Program-made: the position numbers and the translations under genes
Shown: in pieces, positions 17,501 through 24,554 of the stretch
Position numbering within the stretch: the first letter of the stretch is position 1
How the letters are laid out: every line of letters begins with the position of its first letter
The notes under the pieces: model-generated
Told to the model about the DNA's origin: nothing
Databases searched by the model: none
Seen by the model: the letters and a program-made list of their open reading frames with translations, nothing else
NCBI RefSeq assembly: GCF_000717715.1
Contig: NZ_JOAI01000025.1
Location: 1 to 64,000, forward strand
DNA: 64,000 bases
Direction: 5' to 3'
Origin: Streptomyces sp. NRRL B-24484
GTDB taxonomy: Bacteria > Actinomycetota > Actinomycetes > Streptomycetales > Streptomycetaceae

Positions 17501-17772
17501 GGGACGCCCTGCTCGACCTCACCCGGGACCGGCCGCACCGGCTCCCGGAACCGGCCTTCCCCGGTGCACTCCGACCGGACCCCGCGCTGCTGCACCAGGT
17601 CGTCGAGCGGCTGCGCGCCGACGGCGGCACGGCGGCCGGGTTGCTCGGCGTCCGCCTGTTGACCGCCCACCACGAATGGACGGACTCCGCGGGCCTCCCG
17701 GCGGCGCTCGCCCCCTGGCAGCAGCACCCCGACCCGGACGTCGCCGAGGAGGCCCTGCTCGCCGCCGACTGA
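14503..17772 (+). CDS. Large alpha-helical repeat-like protein of unknown function
   Basis: I do not recognise this 1089-residue protein. It is Ala/Arg/Leu/Asp-rich, has no signal peptide, membrane span or catalytic motif, and is built of repeated amphipathic helices with a recurring AxxLLxxxPD pattern spaced about 30-45 residues, suggesting a HEAT- or ARM-like solenoid. A short Ala-Ala-Pro tract (about 573-586) comes from a nine-base tandem repeat and is probably a hinge. The start is uncertain: GTG at 14503, overlapping a leader ORF, or ATG at 14512. Very long open frames on the opposite strand are shadows of this gene. Confidence 0.75.
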   Translation: MTAMAPPIPAHIDRLPRPERAAALAGHGRALTTDRYLRLHAALDAGDHDDRHTALFLAVVRRDLDRVTAALTDPLLAHRALAAAGRLPVPDGALAELTRTAPRELRHDLYRLLRRSRRHALAERLLPEVRDRHDAREAARLLPACTPAAVDHWLPLLAVPDGVLQSLARTAPRAVARLLATEAAADPPGPRLPQRLRERLAGVAARDRAAAEHLLTTAPDVLPPDAVLRLLDRPGPVLAAIRSGAVTRLRTPAGPLPAAAERAARALPPEDLRILADTCRPRPARALFHAEAWGPEPYLRLLDPDTRLRVARERLAARPNTRRPDVTTLLSLDAPERADLLAPALARTADSPYVQAGLLALLPFDRAEEGLTALAGHHRHTTRMTGRTGLLRAAAQQDAPTWGRVLRSIERAWHDHPEARAAVLAEAARTPEHLLAAVPEQVLRDAVLTTAQARDTTVGCLSAADTWLRRTLRRAGADGDTDRAAVLLVLAVHLREHPRWTAPADPLGLSPARADAVWSRLLRTPGFERPERLLTAAELLPPLTAVDALLERLVTGDHPPALLARAARLWLRAPAAPAAPAAPAAPGVRERRCAALVAADPGWARVDEVFAVLARRRTDLLPGVLAAGRTHPGGRFGDGDGDGRWLPVLPAGADRRVRAAHTALVGPVAADEGAPLAVRAAAAAVLTDPDRLADLAERAPQPVAAAALLRLADRAEPSAALPVLLTHLGGGVRGRAAVQGVRRLLGRLPEADGTGLLTDLLTRPGLAVGVGKELARALADLPDRPAADLALRVWDVPGLHRDVRAVLAAGLTRHLDRPGVAPRLAAALDEAAVREAVLGIPHLRLPDGCRAPFDGLLLTAIRDGGATAAVHALTVRRTRGPLDEDTARAVVGRLRRPDEPEEVRRSAVALFAGRATDPAVATWWPHLVERLAAEARHDPRQRHRLADLAGQHSAVAVAPVLFDPLVPALLAAGLPGRAAAAALGAALGALLAGDVAPDRWDALLDLTRDRPHRLPEPAFPGALRPDPALLHQVVERLRADGGTAAGLLGVRLLTAHHEWTDSAGLPAALAPWQQHPDPDVAEEALLAAD
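16219..16260. repeat. Nine-base tandem repeat in coding sequence
   Basis: The unit GCCCCCGCC recurs about 4.7 times without change, encoding an Ala-Pro-Ala tract in the large solenoid-like protein. Such a perfect run is prone to copy-number change by slippage in steps of three residues, keeping the frame. Confidence 0.8.
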
Positions 17773-17857
17773 CGGCGGGTGGCGTCCCCGGGGAGGCCGG
17801 GGCCGGTCGGCCGGTTCGCGGGCGGGGGGAGTACCCCGCTCGCAGCGCGCGTGCGGC

Positions 17858-17896
17858 GAAGGGCCGGCCCTCCCGGGGTGGGAGGGCCGGCCCTTC
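17858..17896. terminator. Strong bidirectional terminator
   Basis: A 17-bp perfect stem (17858-17874 with 17880-17896) closes a GGGGT loop between the large rightward gene, ending at 17772, and the leftward MFS gene, ending at 17958. It has no T-run, as is usual for high-GC actinobacterial terminators. Confidence 0.85.
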
Positions 17897-17957
17897 GGGG
17901 TGTGCCGGGTGGAGCGGTGGGTGCGGTCGGGCGTGGTCGGGCGGTGGTTCGGCGCGG

Positions 17958-19226
17958 TCAGGCGGTGCGCTGCGGGCGGCCGACGGTCACGGCGAGCAGG
18001 CCGGCCAGGGCGGCCGCCGCGGCGACACTGGTCAGGGCGAACGGCAGGCCGACGGCGTCGGCCAGGAAGCCGATGACCGGCGGGCCGATCAGCATGCCCG
18101 CGTAGCCGAGGGCGGAGGCGGTGGCCACGCCCTGCGGGCCGCCCGTGGCGCCGGCCCGGCCGATGGCCAGCGGGAAGATGTTCGCCAGGCCGATGCCGAC
18201 CAGGACGAAGCCGCCGAGGGCCGCGGGCACCGACGGGACGAGTGCCGCGATCAGCATGCCGACGGCCGCGGTCAGGCCGCCGAACAGCATCACCCTGGTC
18301 GCGCCGAGCCTGATGGACAGCCAGGTGCCGCTGACCCGCCCCGCGGTCATCGCGAAGGCGAAGGCGGCGTAGCCGGCGGCGGCCAGGCCGGCGCCCGCGT
18401 GGACGTCGTCGGTCAGGTGCAGGGTCGCCCAGTCCGCGAGGGCGCCCTCGCCGTAGGCGGTGCACAGGGCGGTGAGGCCGAGCAGGACGACCAGCAGGCG
18501 CGCGTGCCGGGGCGCCGCCGCCGTCCGGGGAGTCCCGGCCGCGGGGGAGGCGGCGGGGGCGGGCCCGTCGCCGTCCGGGTCGCGCAGCAGGACCGCACCG
18601 GCGGCCGCGGTGACGAGCAGGCCGAGCACGCCGCCGAGGGCGAGCGCCCAGGCCGTGCTGAGGGTGCCCGCGAGCAGCCCGCCGACCGCGGCGCCGAGCA
18701 GGCCTCCCAGGCTGTACCCGGCGTGGAAGCTCGGCATCACGGGACGCCGGAGCCGGGCGACCAGGTCGACGGCGGCGCTGTTCATGCTGACGTTGGCGGC
18801 ACCGTACCCGGCACCGAAGAGCAGCAGGACGGCGCCGAGCGCGGCCACCGAGTGGGTGTGCGCCGGCAGCGGCACGGCGAGGCTCAGCAGGGCGACCGAG
18901 CCGACGGTGACGCGGCGGCTGCCGTACCGCAGGCAGAGCCGGCCGACCAGGGCCATGGTGGCGACCGCGCCGGCCGAGATGCAGAGCAGGGCGAGGCCGA
19001 GTGCGCTGTGCGAGGCGTGCACCTGGGCGCGCACGTCAGGGATGCGCACCACCCAGGCGGCGAACAGGAAGCCGTCCACCGCGAAGAAGGCGGTGAGGGC
19101 GAGCCGGGCGGCGGACCAGGTGCGCGGGGCACGGGTCACGGTGGCGGCGGCTCGGGGGCCGGCGGAGGGATCGGTGACGGTGTCGGCGGCGGAGGACCGG
19201 GCTTCTGTTTTGTTCAGTAGCGGCAC
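17958..19226 (-). CDS. MFS transporter, controlled with divergent ROK gene
   Basis: About 422 residues with twelve hydrophobic spans make this a major facilitator transporter. The first cytoplasmic loop reads VGRLCLRYGSRRVT, the motif A region, and the second half ends QGVATASALGYAGMLIGPPVIGFLAD. Similar proteins are annotated as sugar or drug MFS carriers, and a neighbouring ROK regulator favours a sugar or sugar-like substrate. The start was set at GTG 19226 because TATTCT ends 6 bases before it, predicting a leaderless mRNA. A downstream GTG at 19138 is the alternative and would remove a polar 29-residue leader. The longer TTG start at 19262 is unlikely. Confidence 0.85.
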   Translation of the reverse strand: MPLLNKTEARSSAADTVTDPSAGPRAAATVTRAPRTWSAARLALTAFFAVDGFLFAAWVVRIPDVRAQVHASHSALGLALLCISAGAVATMALVGRLCLRYGSRRVTVGSVALLSLAVPLPAHTHSVAALGAVLLLFGAGYGAANVSMNSAAVDLVARLRRPVMPSFHAGYSLGGLLGAAVGGLLAGTLSTAWALALGGVLGLLVTAAAGAVLLRDPDGDGPAPAASPAAGTPRTAAAPRHARLLVVLLGLTALCTAYGEGALADWATLHLTDDVHAGAGLAAAGYAAFAFAMTAGRVSGTWLSIRLGATRVMLFGGLTAAVGMLIAALVPSVPAALGGFVLVGIGLANIFPLAIGRAGATGGPQGVATASALGYAGMLIGPPVIGFLADAVGLPFALTSVAAAAALAGLLAVTVGRPQRTA

Positions 19227-19263
19227 AAAGTCAGAATAGAGGAGTGCCGACCTCACCCACAAG
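19205..19263. promoter_or_regulatory. Overlapping divergent promoters for MFS and ROK genes
   Basis: Leftwards, TTGTGG (19257-19262), an 18-base spacer and TATTCT (19233-19238) precede the GTG at 19226 by 6 bases. Rightwards, TTGTTC (19210-19215), 16 bases and CAGAAT (19232-19237) precede the GTG at 19244 by 6 bases. The two -10 boxes occupy the same DNA on opposite strands, so the genes cannot easily be transcribed at the same time. The 19205-19240 stretch is clearly AT-richer than its surroundings. Confidence 0.5.
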
Positions 19264-20695
19264 TGCCCAGCCGCCGACCGAGCCGCAGCGCGGACCCGCG
19301 CCGGACGCCAGTGCCCCCCGTCCCCCGGAAGACGTCCACGGGCGACACGGAGCCGTATCCGGAACGCGCGGCCCGGCGTCCGACGAAGGACGCGGCCCCG
19401 CGGTCGCCGCAGGACGCAGCGCTGCCGTCGCCGGGGGGCGCGGTGCCGCAGCCGCAGAGGGTCGCGGTGCCGCCGAGCACCGCCGCCCGGCGCCGGACCG
19501 CGGCCGCAGCCTGCTGGGCCCCGCGCTCGAACTCGTCCACACCGGTCGGGCGCCGACCCGGTCCGCGCTCACCGGCGCCCTCGACGTCACCCGGGCCACC
19601 GCGGGCGCGGTCACCGGCGAACTGGAGGCGCTCGGGCTGATCACCGTCGACTCCCGGCCGGCCGGCGGCGGCCGCGGCCGCCCCTCGCACCGCCTCGCCG
19701 TCAACCCGGCCGGGCCGGTCGTCGTGGCGACGCAGATCCACGCGGACAGCCTGAGCGTGGCGCTCGCGGGCCTCGGCGGCCGCCTGGAGGAGGTCCGCTA
19801 CCTGCCGCTGCCGGACGCCACCGACCCGGTACGGATGCTGCGTGCCGTCGCCGAGGCCGGTGCCGAACTCGCCCGCGCCACCACCCGCCGCTGCCTGGGC
19901 GCCGGCCTCGCCCTGCCGAACCCGGTCACCGAACCCGACGGCACCGCGCTCGCCGCCCTCCACTTCGCCTGGCCCAGCGGCACCCCGGTGGCCGACCTGT
20001 TCGCCCAGGAGGTGCAGCGCGCCGACTTCGGCCCGCGCGCCCGCAGCCCACTGCCCGCCGCCGTCGCCAACGACGCCAACCTCGCCGCCCTCGCCGAGCA
20101 CCGCCACGGCGCCGGCCGCGACGCCCGCCACCTGCTGCTGGTCACCTCCGGCCACCGCGGCGTCGGCGGCGCCCTGGTGATCGACGGCCGGCTGCACACC
20201 GGCAGTGCCGGGCTCGCCCTGGAGGTCGGCCACCTGACCGTCGACCCGCAGGGGCGGCCGTGCGTCTGCGGCAACCGCGGCTGCCTCAACGCGGAGACCG
20301 ACCCGGAGGCGCTGTTCGTCGCCGCCGGCCGCACCCCCGACCCCGGCGGCCCGATCCTCGACCAGGCCCGCCGGCTCGCCCGCTCGGCCGCCGACGACCC
20401 CGGCGCCGCGGACGCCGTCGCCCACGTCGTCGACCGCCTCGGACTCGGCCTCGCCGGGCTGGTCAACATCCTCAACCCGGACCGGATCGTGCTCAGCGGC
20501 CTCCACCTCGACCTGCTTGCCGCGGCACCCGAACGGCTCGCCGCGGTGGTCGCCGACCGCTGCCTGTGGGGTCGCAGCGGACGCGTCCCGATCGTTCCCG
20601 CACAGGTCGACCACGCGGGCCTCGCCGGCGCCGCCGAACTCGCCTGGCAGCCCTACCTCCACGACCCGCAGGCGGTCTACGCCGGCCGCGGCTGA
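19244..20695 (+). CDS. ROK family transcriptional regulator/sugar kinase-like protein
   Basis: The 483-residue protein belongs to the ROK (repressor, ORF, kinase) family. A winged helix at about 85-150 (SALTGALDVTRATAGAVTGEL, wing PAGGGRGRPSH) precedes an actin-like ATPase fold with the ROK zinc motif CVCGNRGCLN near 340-349, preceded by GHLTVDP. The usual Glu after GCL is Asn, and the kinase phosphate motifs are weak, so it probably acts as a sugar-responsive repressor rather than a kinase. The first 85 residues are a low-complexity Gly/Arg/Ala stretch with repeated GRGAA-like units. The GTG start is supported by the promoter geometry, although a later start inside the leader is possible. 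Confidence 0.87.
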   Translation: MPTSPTSAQPPTEPQRGPAPDASAPRPPEDVHGRHGAVSGTRGPASDEGRGPAVAAGRSAAVAGGRGAAAAEGRGAAEHRRPAPDRGRSLLGPALELVHTGRAPTRSALTGALDVTRATAGAVTGELEALGLITVDSRPAGGGRGRPSHRLAVNPAGPVVVATQIHADSLSVALAGLGGRLEEVRYLPLPDATDPVRMLRAVAEAGAELARATTRRCLGAGLALPNPVTEPDGTALAALHFAWPSGTPVADLFAQEVQRADFGPRARSPLPAAVANDANLAALAEHRHGAGRDARHLLLVTSGHRGVGGALVIDGRLHTGSAGLALEVGHLTVDPQGRPCVCGNRGCLNAETDPEALFVAAGRTPDPGGPILDQARRLARSAADDPGAADAVAHVVDRLGLGLAGLVNILNPDRIVLSGLHLDLLAAAPERLAAVVADRCLWGRSGRVPIVPAQVDHAGLAGAAELAWQPYLHDPQAVYAGRG

Positions 20696-20855
20696 CAGGG
20701 CCCCGGTCGCCGGAGCCCCGGCCCGACGGTCCCCCGGGTCGGTGGGTGATTCCCCCGGGTCCGGCGCTCCGCCGTGCGGAACGGCGGCACGGCCGAGGCG
20801 GGCGGTGGCACGATGGGAGGGCCGTGCACGGGTGGGACGAAGGGGTGGCGAGCCG

Positions 20856-21275
20856 ATGCCGTACGAACTGGACCACGTGGTGCTGTGGGTGGCCGATCCG
20901 GTGCGGTCGGCCGCGTTCTACCGCGACGTGGTGGGCCTGGAGCCGGTGCGGCTGGCCGAGTTCGAGAAGGGCCTCGCACCGTTCGTCAGCGTGCGGGTGA
21001 CCGAGCGGACGCTGATCGACCTGGTGCCGCTCACGGCCGCCCCGCAGCTGAACGCCGCGCCCGGCGCCGAGGGCAGCGCGGGCAACCGGCTCAACCACGT
21101 CTGCCTGTCCACCTCGGAGGAGGAGTTCGGGGCGCTGCGGTCCCGGCTGGAGGCGGGCGGGCACCCGGTGACCCCGTACGCGCAGGACTCGTTCGGGGCC
21201 CGCGGCATCGCCCCGCGGACGTACTACTTCGCCGACCCGGACGGCAACGTCCTGGAAGCCCGCTCCTACGGGTGA
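20856..21275 (+). CDS. VOC family (glyoxalase-fold) protein
   Basis: This 139-residue protein has two beta-alpha-beta-beta-beta modules of the vicinal oxygen chelate superfamily. Metal-ligand positions appear as ELDHVVLWV (His7) and NRLNHVCLST (His near 78), with a Glu at FADPDGNVLEAR near the C-terminus. Family members include glyoxalases, dioxygenases and antibiotic-binding proteins. The present one is a short single-domain type with no pathway context. The ATG at 20856 is preceded by AAGGGG at a workable distance. Confidence 0.85.
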   Translation: MPYELDHVVLWVADPVRSAAFYRDVVGLEPVRLAEFEKGLAPFVSVRVTERTLIDLVPLTAAPQLNAAPGAEGSAGNRLNHVCLSTSEEEFGALRSRLEAGGHPVTPYAQDSFGARGIAPRTYYFADPDGNVLEARSYG

Positions 21276-21361
21276 GGCCGGCCGCTGCGGGTGCGGCGTC
21301 AGGGGTTGGCTGCCATGGGCACTCGGCAGGGGTGCGCGGGGGCACCTCCCGGCCGAAGGCC

Positions 21362-21466
21362 GGGGGAGAGCTGCGCCGTCCGGGATCGGTGCTCCTGACC
21401 GATCCGGCTCACCCCTGGTCCGCACGGTGGCCCGCGTCCGAATCGCGCAGTTCCCCGCGCCCCCGG
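21362..21466. repeat. Intergenic repeat copy 2, nested hairpins, partly inside a coding end
   Basis: A left arm GGGGGAGAGCTGCGCC (21362-21377) and a right arm GCGCAGTTCCCCGCGCC (21445-21461) match the repeat family imperfectly. An inner perfect 8-bp hairpin lies between (21383-21390 with 21398-21405). The upstream CACCTCCCGGCCGAAGGC segment at 21341-21363 recurs near 50870. It separates convergent genes, but the right arm falls within the last codons of the LysR gene. Confidence 0.6.
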
Positions 21467-22434
21467 GTGGTATCCGTCGCCTTCGAAGAGACGTCCCAGT
21501 CGTGAGGTGCGCCGGCCGGCCGTGATCGCGTGGTGCCCCCGACGAGCGACCGGGCCTCGGCGGCGAAGCGGGCGACCAGCGGGTTGCGGTCGTCGCGCCG
21601 GCGGACCAGCCCGACGACGGTGCGGGCACGGTCGGGGGTGATCGCCCGGTAGGCGACGCCGCGCATCCGCACCCGGCGCACGCCCGCCGGCGCGAGGGAC
21701 ACCCCCAGCCCCGCGCCGACCAGGGCCGCGACCGTCTGCCACTCCACCGCCCGCTGGGCGACCCGCGGTTCGAACCCGGCCTCCCGGCACACCCCGACGA
21801 TCCGGTCGTGCACCGTCGGCCCGCAGTCCCGCGGCAGCAGGACGAACGGCTCCTCCGCCAGCTCGGCCACCGGCACGGCTCGCAGGCCCGCCAGCCGGTG
21901 TCCGGCCGGCAGGACGGCGACGAACCCCTCCGACCAGAGCGGCTCCACCACCAACTCCGGGTCCTCCGGGGGCTCGCGCATCAGCCCCACGTCGAGGGCG
22001 TGCCCGTGCAGCGCCGCGACCTGCGGCGCCGTCGTCATCTCACGGATGTCCAACTCCACCCCCGGCCGGTGTTCGCGGAAGGTCCGCAGCAGGTCCGGCA
22101 GGACCGTCGGCGCCAGCGAGGCGGCGAAACCGATCCGCAGCCGGCCCGTCTCGCCCGTCGCGACCCGGCGGGCCGCCGCCAGCCCCGCCGCGACCTCGCC
22201 GAGCGCCCGGCGCGCAGCGGGCAGCAGCTCCTCACCCGCCGCGGTCAGCGACACCCGTCCCGGCCGCCGTTCGAACAGCGGATGGCCGACCCGCTCCTCC
22301 AGGCGGCGGATCTGCTGGCTCAGCGGCGGCTGCGCCACGCCCAGCCGCTCCGCGGCCCGGCCGAAGTGCAGTTCCTCGGCCAGCACGGCGAAGGCGTGCA
22401 GCTGGTGCAGGGCGAGTTCGGGACGGTCCTCCAT
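21409..22434 (-). CDS. LysR family transcriptional regulator
   Basis: The 341-residue protein has the N-terminal LysR helix-turn-helix, AVLAEELHFGRAAERLGVAQ then PPLSQQIRRLEERVG (about 12-50), and the C-terminal substrate-binding fold. It would bind DNA as a tetramer and respond to a small metabolite. It is divergent from a RidA gene 73 bases away, its most likely target. The ATG at 22434 matches the usual LysR length before the helix-turn-helix. One at 22446 adds four residues. Its last 30-40 residues read through an intergenic repeat arm and look non-conserved, so the original stop may have been lost. Confidence 0.88.
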   Translation of the reverse strand: MEDRPELALHQLHAFAVLAEELHFGRAAERLGVAQPPLSQQIRRLEERVGHPLFERRPGRVSLTAAGEELLPAARRALGEVAAGLAAARRVATGETGRLRIGFAASLAPTVLPDLLRTFREHRPGVELDIREMTTAPQVAALHGHALDVGLMREPPEDPELVVEPLWSEGFVAVLPAGHRLAGLRAVPVAELAEEPFVLLPRDCGPTVHDRIVGVCREAGFEPRVAQRAVEWQTVAALVGAGLGVSLAPAGVRRVRMRGVAYRAITPDRARTVVGLVRRRDDRNPLVARFAAEARSLVGGTTRSRPAGAPHDWDVSSKATDTTRGRGELRDSDAGHRADQG

Positions 22435-22469
22435 ATCCCTCGGCATATCACAACGCGGCCTGTCCGGTA

Positions 22470-22500
22470 TTGGACGTATCGCGGCGGCTGCGCCTACCGT
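22470..22500 (+). promoter_or_regulatory. Promoter for RidA gene, leaderless
   Basis: TTGGAC (22470-22475) and TACCGT (22495-22500) are separated by 19 bases, and the -10 ends 7 bases before the ATG at 22508. The long spacer suggests a weak or activated promoter, consistent with control by the divergent LysR protein. Confidence 0.5.
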
Positions 22501-22507
22501 CCCGGCC

Positions 22508-22900
22508 ATGGGAGAACGCCGGACGATCCTCAGCGGATCGCAATTCGAGGAACGGATCGGGTACGCCCGGGCGGTGGTGGACGGTGACCGGGTGCACGTC
22601 TCCGGCACGACCGGCTTCGACTACACCGCCATGACCATCTCCGAGGACGTGGTGGCCCAGGCCGAGCAGTGCCTGCGCAACATCACCGCCGCCCTGGCCG
22701 AGGCCGGCTGCACCCTCGCCGACGTGGTCAGGGTGCGCTACCTGCTGCCCGGGCGCGAGGACTTCGAACCGTGCTGGCCGGTGCTGCGCCGCGCGTTCGG
22801 CGACGTCCGCCCGGCCGCCACGATGATGGTCTGCGGCCTCGCCGACCCCCGGATGAGGATCGAGATCGAGGTGGACGCACGACGGCCCGCCACCGGATGA
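22508..22900 (+). CDS. RidA/YjgF/YER057c family protein
   Basis: The 130-residue protein fits the RidA superfamily, trimeric enzymes that hydrolyse reactive enamines/imines released by PLP enzymes, or related deaminases. Recognisable parts are GYARAVVDGDRVHVSGTTG near the start, a central ALAEAGCTLADVVRVRYLL, and the C-terminal RMRIEIEVDA, whose Glu belongs to the active site. The Arg usually seen near residue 105 of RidA is not obvious, so it may be one of the Rid subgroups rather than RidA itself. It begins directly after a -10 box and is probably regulated by the divergent LysR gene. Confidence 0.9.
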   Translation: MGERRTILSGSQFEERIGYARAVVDGDRVHVSGTTGFDYTAMTISEDVVAQAEQCLRNITAALAEAGCTLADVVRVRYLLPGREDFEPCWPVLRRAFGDVRPAATMMVCGLADPRMRIEIEVDARRPATG

Positions 22901-22916
22901 CCGGTGACGGGCCGTC
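22881..22916. terminator. Terminator overlapping the RidA stop codon
   Basis: A 16-bp stem with one mismatch (22881-22896 with 22901-22916) closes an ATGA loop made of the end of the RidA gene. It lies between convergent genes, the other being the small gene ending at 22987. Confidence 0.75.
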
Positions 22917-22986
22917 GGGACCGCCGCTCGTGGACCACCGTCCGCGGGGCTCCGTGGCCGTTGCGACGGCTCGCGGACGCGGCGGC

Positions 22987-23199
22987 TCACACCGAGAAGC
23001 CGAGGCGGCCGGTGGTGCGGCGGCGCAGCAGTCGCAGCAGCGGGGCCGGCCGGTCGGCGGGCGGTTCACTGCTGCCCCGGGCCAGGCTGGCGAGCCGGTC
23101 GGCCTCGTGGCCGCGCACCGCGACGGGGGCGCCGATGCCGAGATCACGCTCGCCGGACAGCTCGACGAGGGCGGCAACGAGTACGGAGTAGTCGCTCAT
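22987..23199 (-). CDS. Small protein of unknown function (70 aa)
   Basis: A good ribosome site (AAAGGAA, 7 bases upstream) precedes an ATG at 23199 opening a 70-residue frame with high-GC codon bias. The protein starts with a short hydrophobic-acidic helix (SVLVAALVELSGERDLGIG) and ends with an Arg-rich segment LLRLLRRRTTGRLGF. I recognise no family. A 15-base palindrome sits 39 bases upstream of the start. Confidence that it is a gene rests on the ribosome site and codon pattern only. Confidence 0.6.
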   Translation of the reverse strand: MSDYSVLVAALVELSGERDLGIGAPVAVRGHEADRLASLARGSSEPPADRPAPLLRLLRRRTTGRLGFSV

Positions 23200-23237
23200 T
23201 CTGAGTTCCTTTCGGCTGATTACCTCTGACCTCAAGG

Positions 23238-23252
23238 ATGACGGCCCGTCAT
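23238..23252. promoter_or_regulatory. Perfect 15-base palindrome upstream of the small gene
   Basis: ATGACGG-C-CCGTCAT is perfectly symmetrical and lies in the upstream region of the leftward 70-residue gene. It is a plausible operator for a dimeric repressor. No matching site was noticed elsewhere in the window. Confidence 0.4.
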
Positions 23253-23328
23253 GACAGCAGGTTTGCAGGCGGGTCTCGCTCTCATGGCGGATCGGGGACC
23301 GGAGGTTACATCCCGGTGACCCGTCGTC

Positions 23329-23399
23329 GGGCCGAGGTGCGGGCCGAGGTGCGGGCGGTGGTGCGGGCGGTGGTGCGGGCCGTCCGGGTCCGGGTGCGG
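23329..23399. repeat. Twelve-base minisatellite
   Basis: Tandem units of the form GCGGGCCGAGGT and GCGGGCGGTGGT, two of each, followed by decayed versions, occupy the gap before the PhzF-like gene. On the plus strand they keep an open frame (Arg-Ala-Glu-Val, Arg-Ala-Val-Val) from 23238 to 23480, but that frame has no ribosome site and looks accidental. Confidence 0.6.
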
Positions 23400-23476
23400 C
23401 CGTGGGCGACGGCTTCCGGAGGGGCCGGCCCCGGTCCGGCGGGAATCACCGGAGGACCCGGCACGTTCTGCCGGGC

Positions 23477-24340
23477 ATGACGCTTCCACCCGGTACCGAG
23501 GTCCTGCGCTACGCCGCCTTCACCGCCGACCCGGCCGGAGGCAACCCGGCCGGAGTGGTGCCCGACGCCGCCGGGCTGGACGACGCCACGCAGCTGGCCG
23601 TGGCCGCCGAGCTCGGCTACTCCGAGACGGCCTTCCTCACCGCCCGCGGGGCGCGGACCTTCGAGGTCCGGTACTTCAGCCCGCTCGCCGAGGTGCCGTT
23701 CTGCGGCCACGCCACGATCGCCTCGGCCGTCGCCCTCGCCGAGCGGATCGGCCCCGGCGAGCTGCTGTTCGAGACCAAGGCCGGCCCGGTGCCGGTCGAG
23801 GTCACCGTCGACCCGGAGGGCCGGCCGGTGGCCACCCTGACCAGCGTCGAGCCCGCCGTCGAAGCGGCCTCCGACGCGGACGTCGCCGAGGCGCTGGCCG
23901 CCCTCGGCTGGAGCGCCGACGACCTGGACGAGACGCTGCCGCCGCGGATCGCCTACGCGGGCGCCCGCCACCTGGTGCTGGCCGCCGCCACCCGCAAGCG
24001 GCTCGCCGACCTCGCCTACGACTTCGACCGGCTGGCCCGGCTGATGACGCGGCTCGACCTGACCACCGTGCAGCTGGTCCACCGGGTCTCCGACACGGTC
24101 TTCCACGTCCGCGACCCCTTCCCGGTCGGCGGCGTGGTCGAGGACCCGGCCACCGGCGCCGCCGCGGCCGCCTTCGGCGCCTACCTGAGCGAGCTGGAGG
24201 GCCTCGGGCAGGCCGTGCTCACCCTCCACCAGGGCGAGGACATGGGCCGTCCCGGCGTGCTCCGCGTCGAGCTGCGGGAGGGGGAGCGGCGGGTGCGGGT
24301 GAGCGGCGCCGCCGTCCGCATCCCCGAGCCGCAGGGCTGA
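23477..24340 (+). CDS. PhzF family isomerase/epimerase-like protein
   Basis: This 287-residue protein has the two-domain diaminopimelate-epimerase-like fold of PhzF enzymes. Signatures are GGNPAGVV (about 21-28), the catalytic Glu in ELGYSETAFL (about 45-54), FCGHAT (about 75-80) and the C-terminal VEDPATGAAAAAFGAYL (about 222-238). PhzF itself isomerises dihydro-hydroxyanthranilate in phenazine biosynthesis, but most homologues sit outside phenazine clusters with unknown substrates. No other phenazine gene is here. The ATG at 23477 is the first start. No clear ribosome site precedes it. Confidence 0.9.
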   Translation: MTLPPGTEVLRYAAFTADPAGGNPAGVVPDAAGLDDATQLAVAAELGYSETAFLTARGARTFEVRYFSPLAEVPFCGHATIASAVALAERIGPGELLFETKAGPVPVEVTVDPEGRPVATLTSVEPAVEAASDADVAEALAALGWSADDLDETLPPRIAYAGARHLVLAAATRKRLADLAYDFDRLARLMTRLDLTTVQLVHRVSDTVFHVRDPFPVGGVVEDPATGAAAAAFGAYLSELEGLGQAVLTLHQGEDMGRPGVLRVELREGERRVRVSGAAVRIPEPQG

Positions 24341-24470
24341 CGGGCGCCGTCGTCCGGTGCCCGACGTTGAGGACCGGCCGGGCTCGGCGCGGAGGACCGT
24401 CCGGGTGCTGCAGCTGTCCGCAGTCCCGACCCGGGGCCGCGGAGGCGGCGCCGTGCAGCGGGTGCGGGTG

Positions 24471-24547
24471 GGCGCGTCTACTCCCGGGGGAGTAGGCGCG
24501 CCCACCCCGGCAGGCTGACGCCCCGGCGGCCGGTCGGCGGCTAGCCT
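24471..24547 (+). promoter_or_regulatory. 32-bp near-perfect palindrome and leaderless -10 before the two-component system
   Basis: Arms of 15 bases (24471-24485 and 24488-24502), with a single mismatch, centre on TACTCCCGGGGGAGTA. TAGCCT at 24542-24547 then ends 7 bases before the histidine kinase ATG. A related repeat GGTACT...AGTACC occurs at 26714-26733 upstream of the SHOCT/ABC genes. The pair may be binding sites of the adjacent response regulator. Confidence 0.55.
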
Positions 24548-24554
24548 TCCCGGC

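Noticed and set aside
14407..18465. A 1352-codon open frame opposite the large solenoid-like gene
   Set aside because: Its translation is Gly/Glu/Val-rich with long Gly runs, typical of an antisense frame in high-GC DNA, and it crosses a strong terminator.
23238..23480. An 80-residue frame through the minisatellite
   Set aside because: The Arg-Ala-Val pattern is produced by the repeat, and the ATG lies inside a palindrome with no ribosome site.
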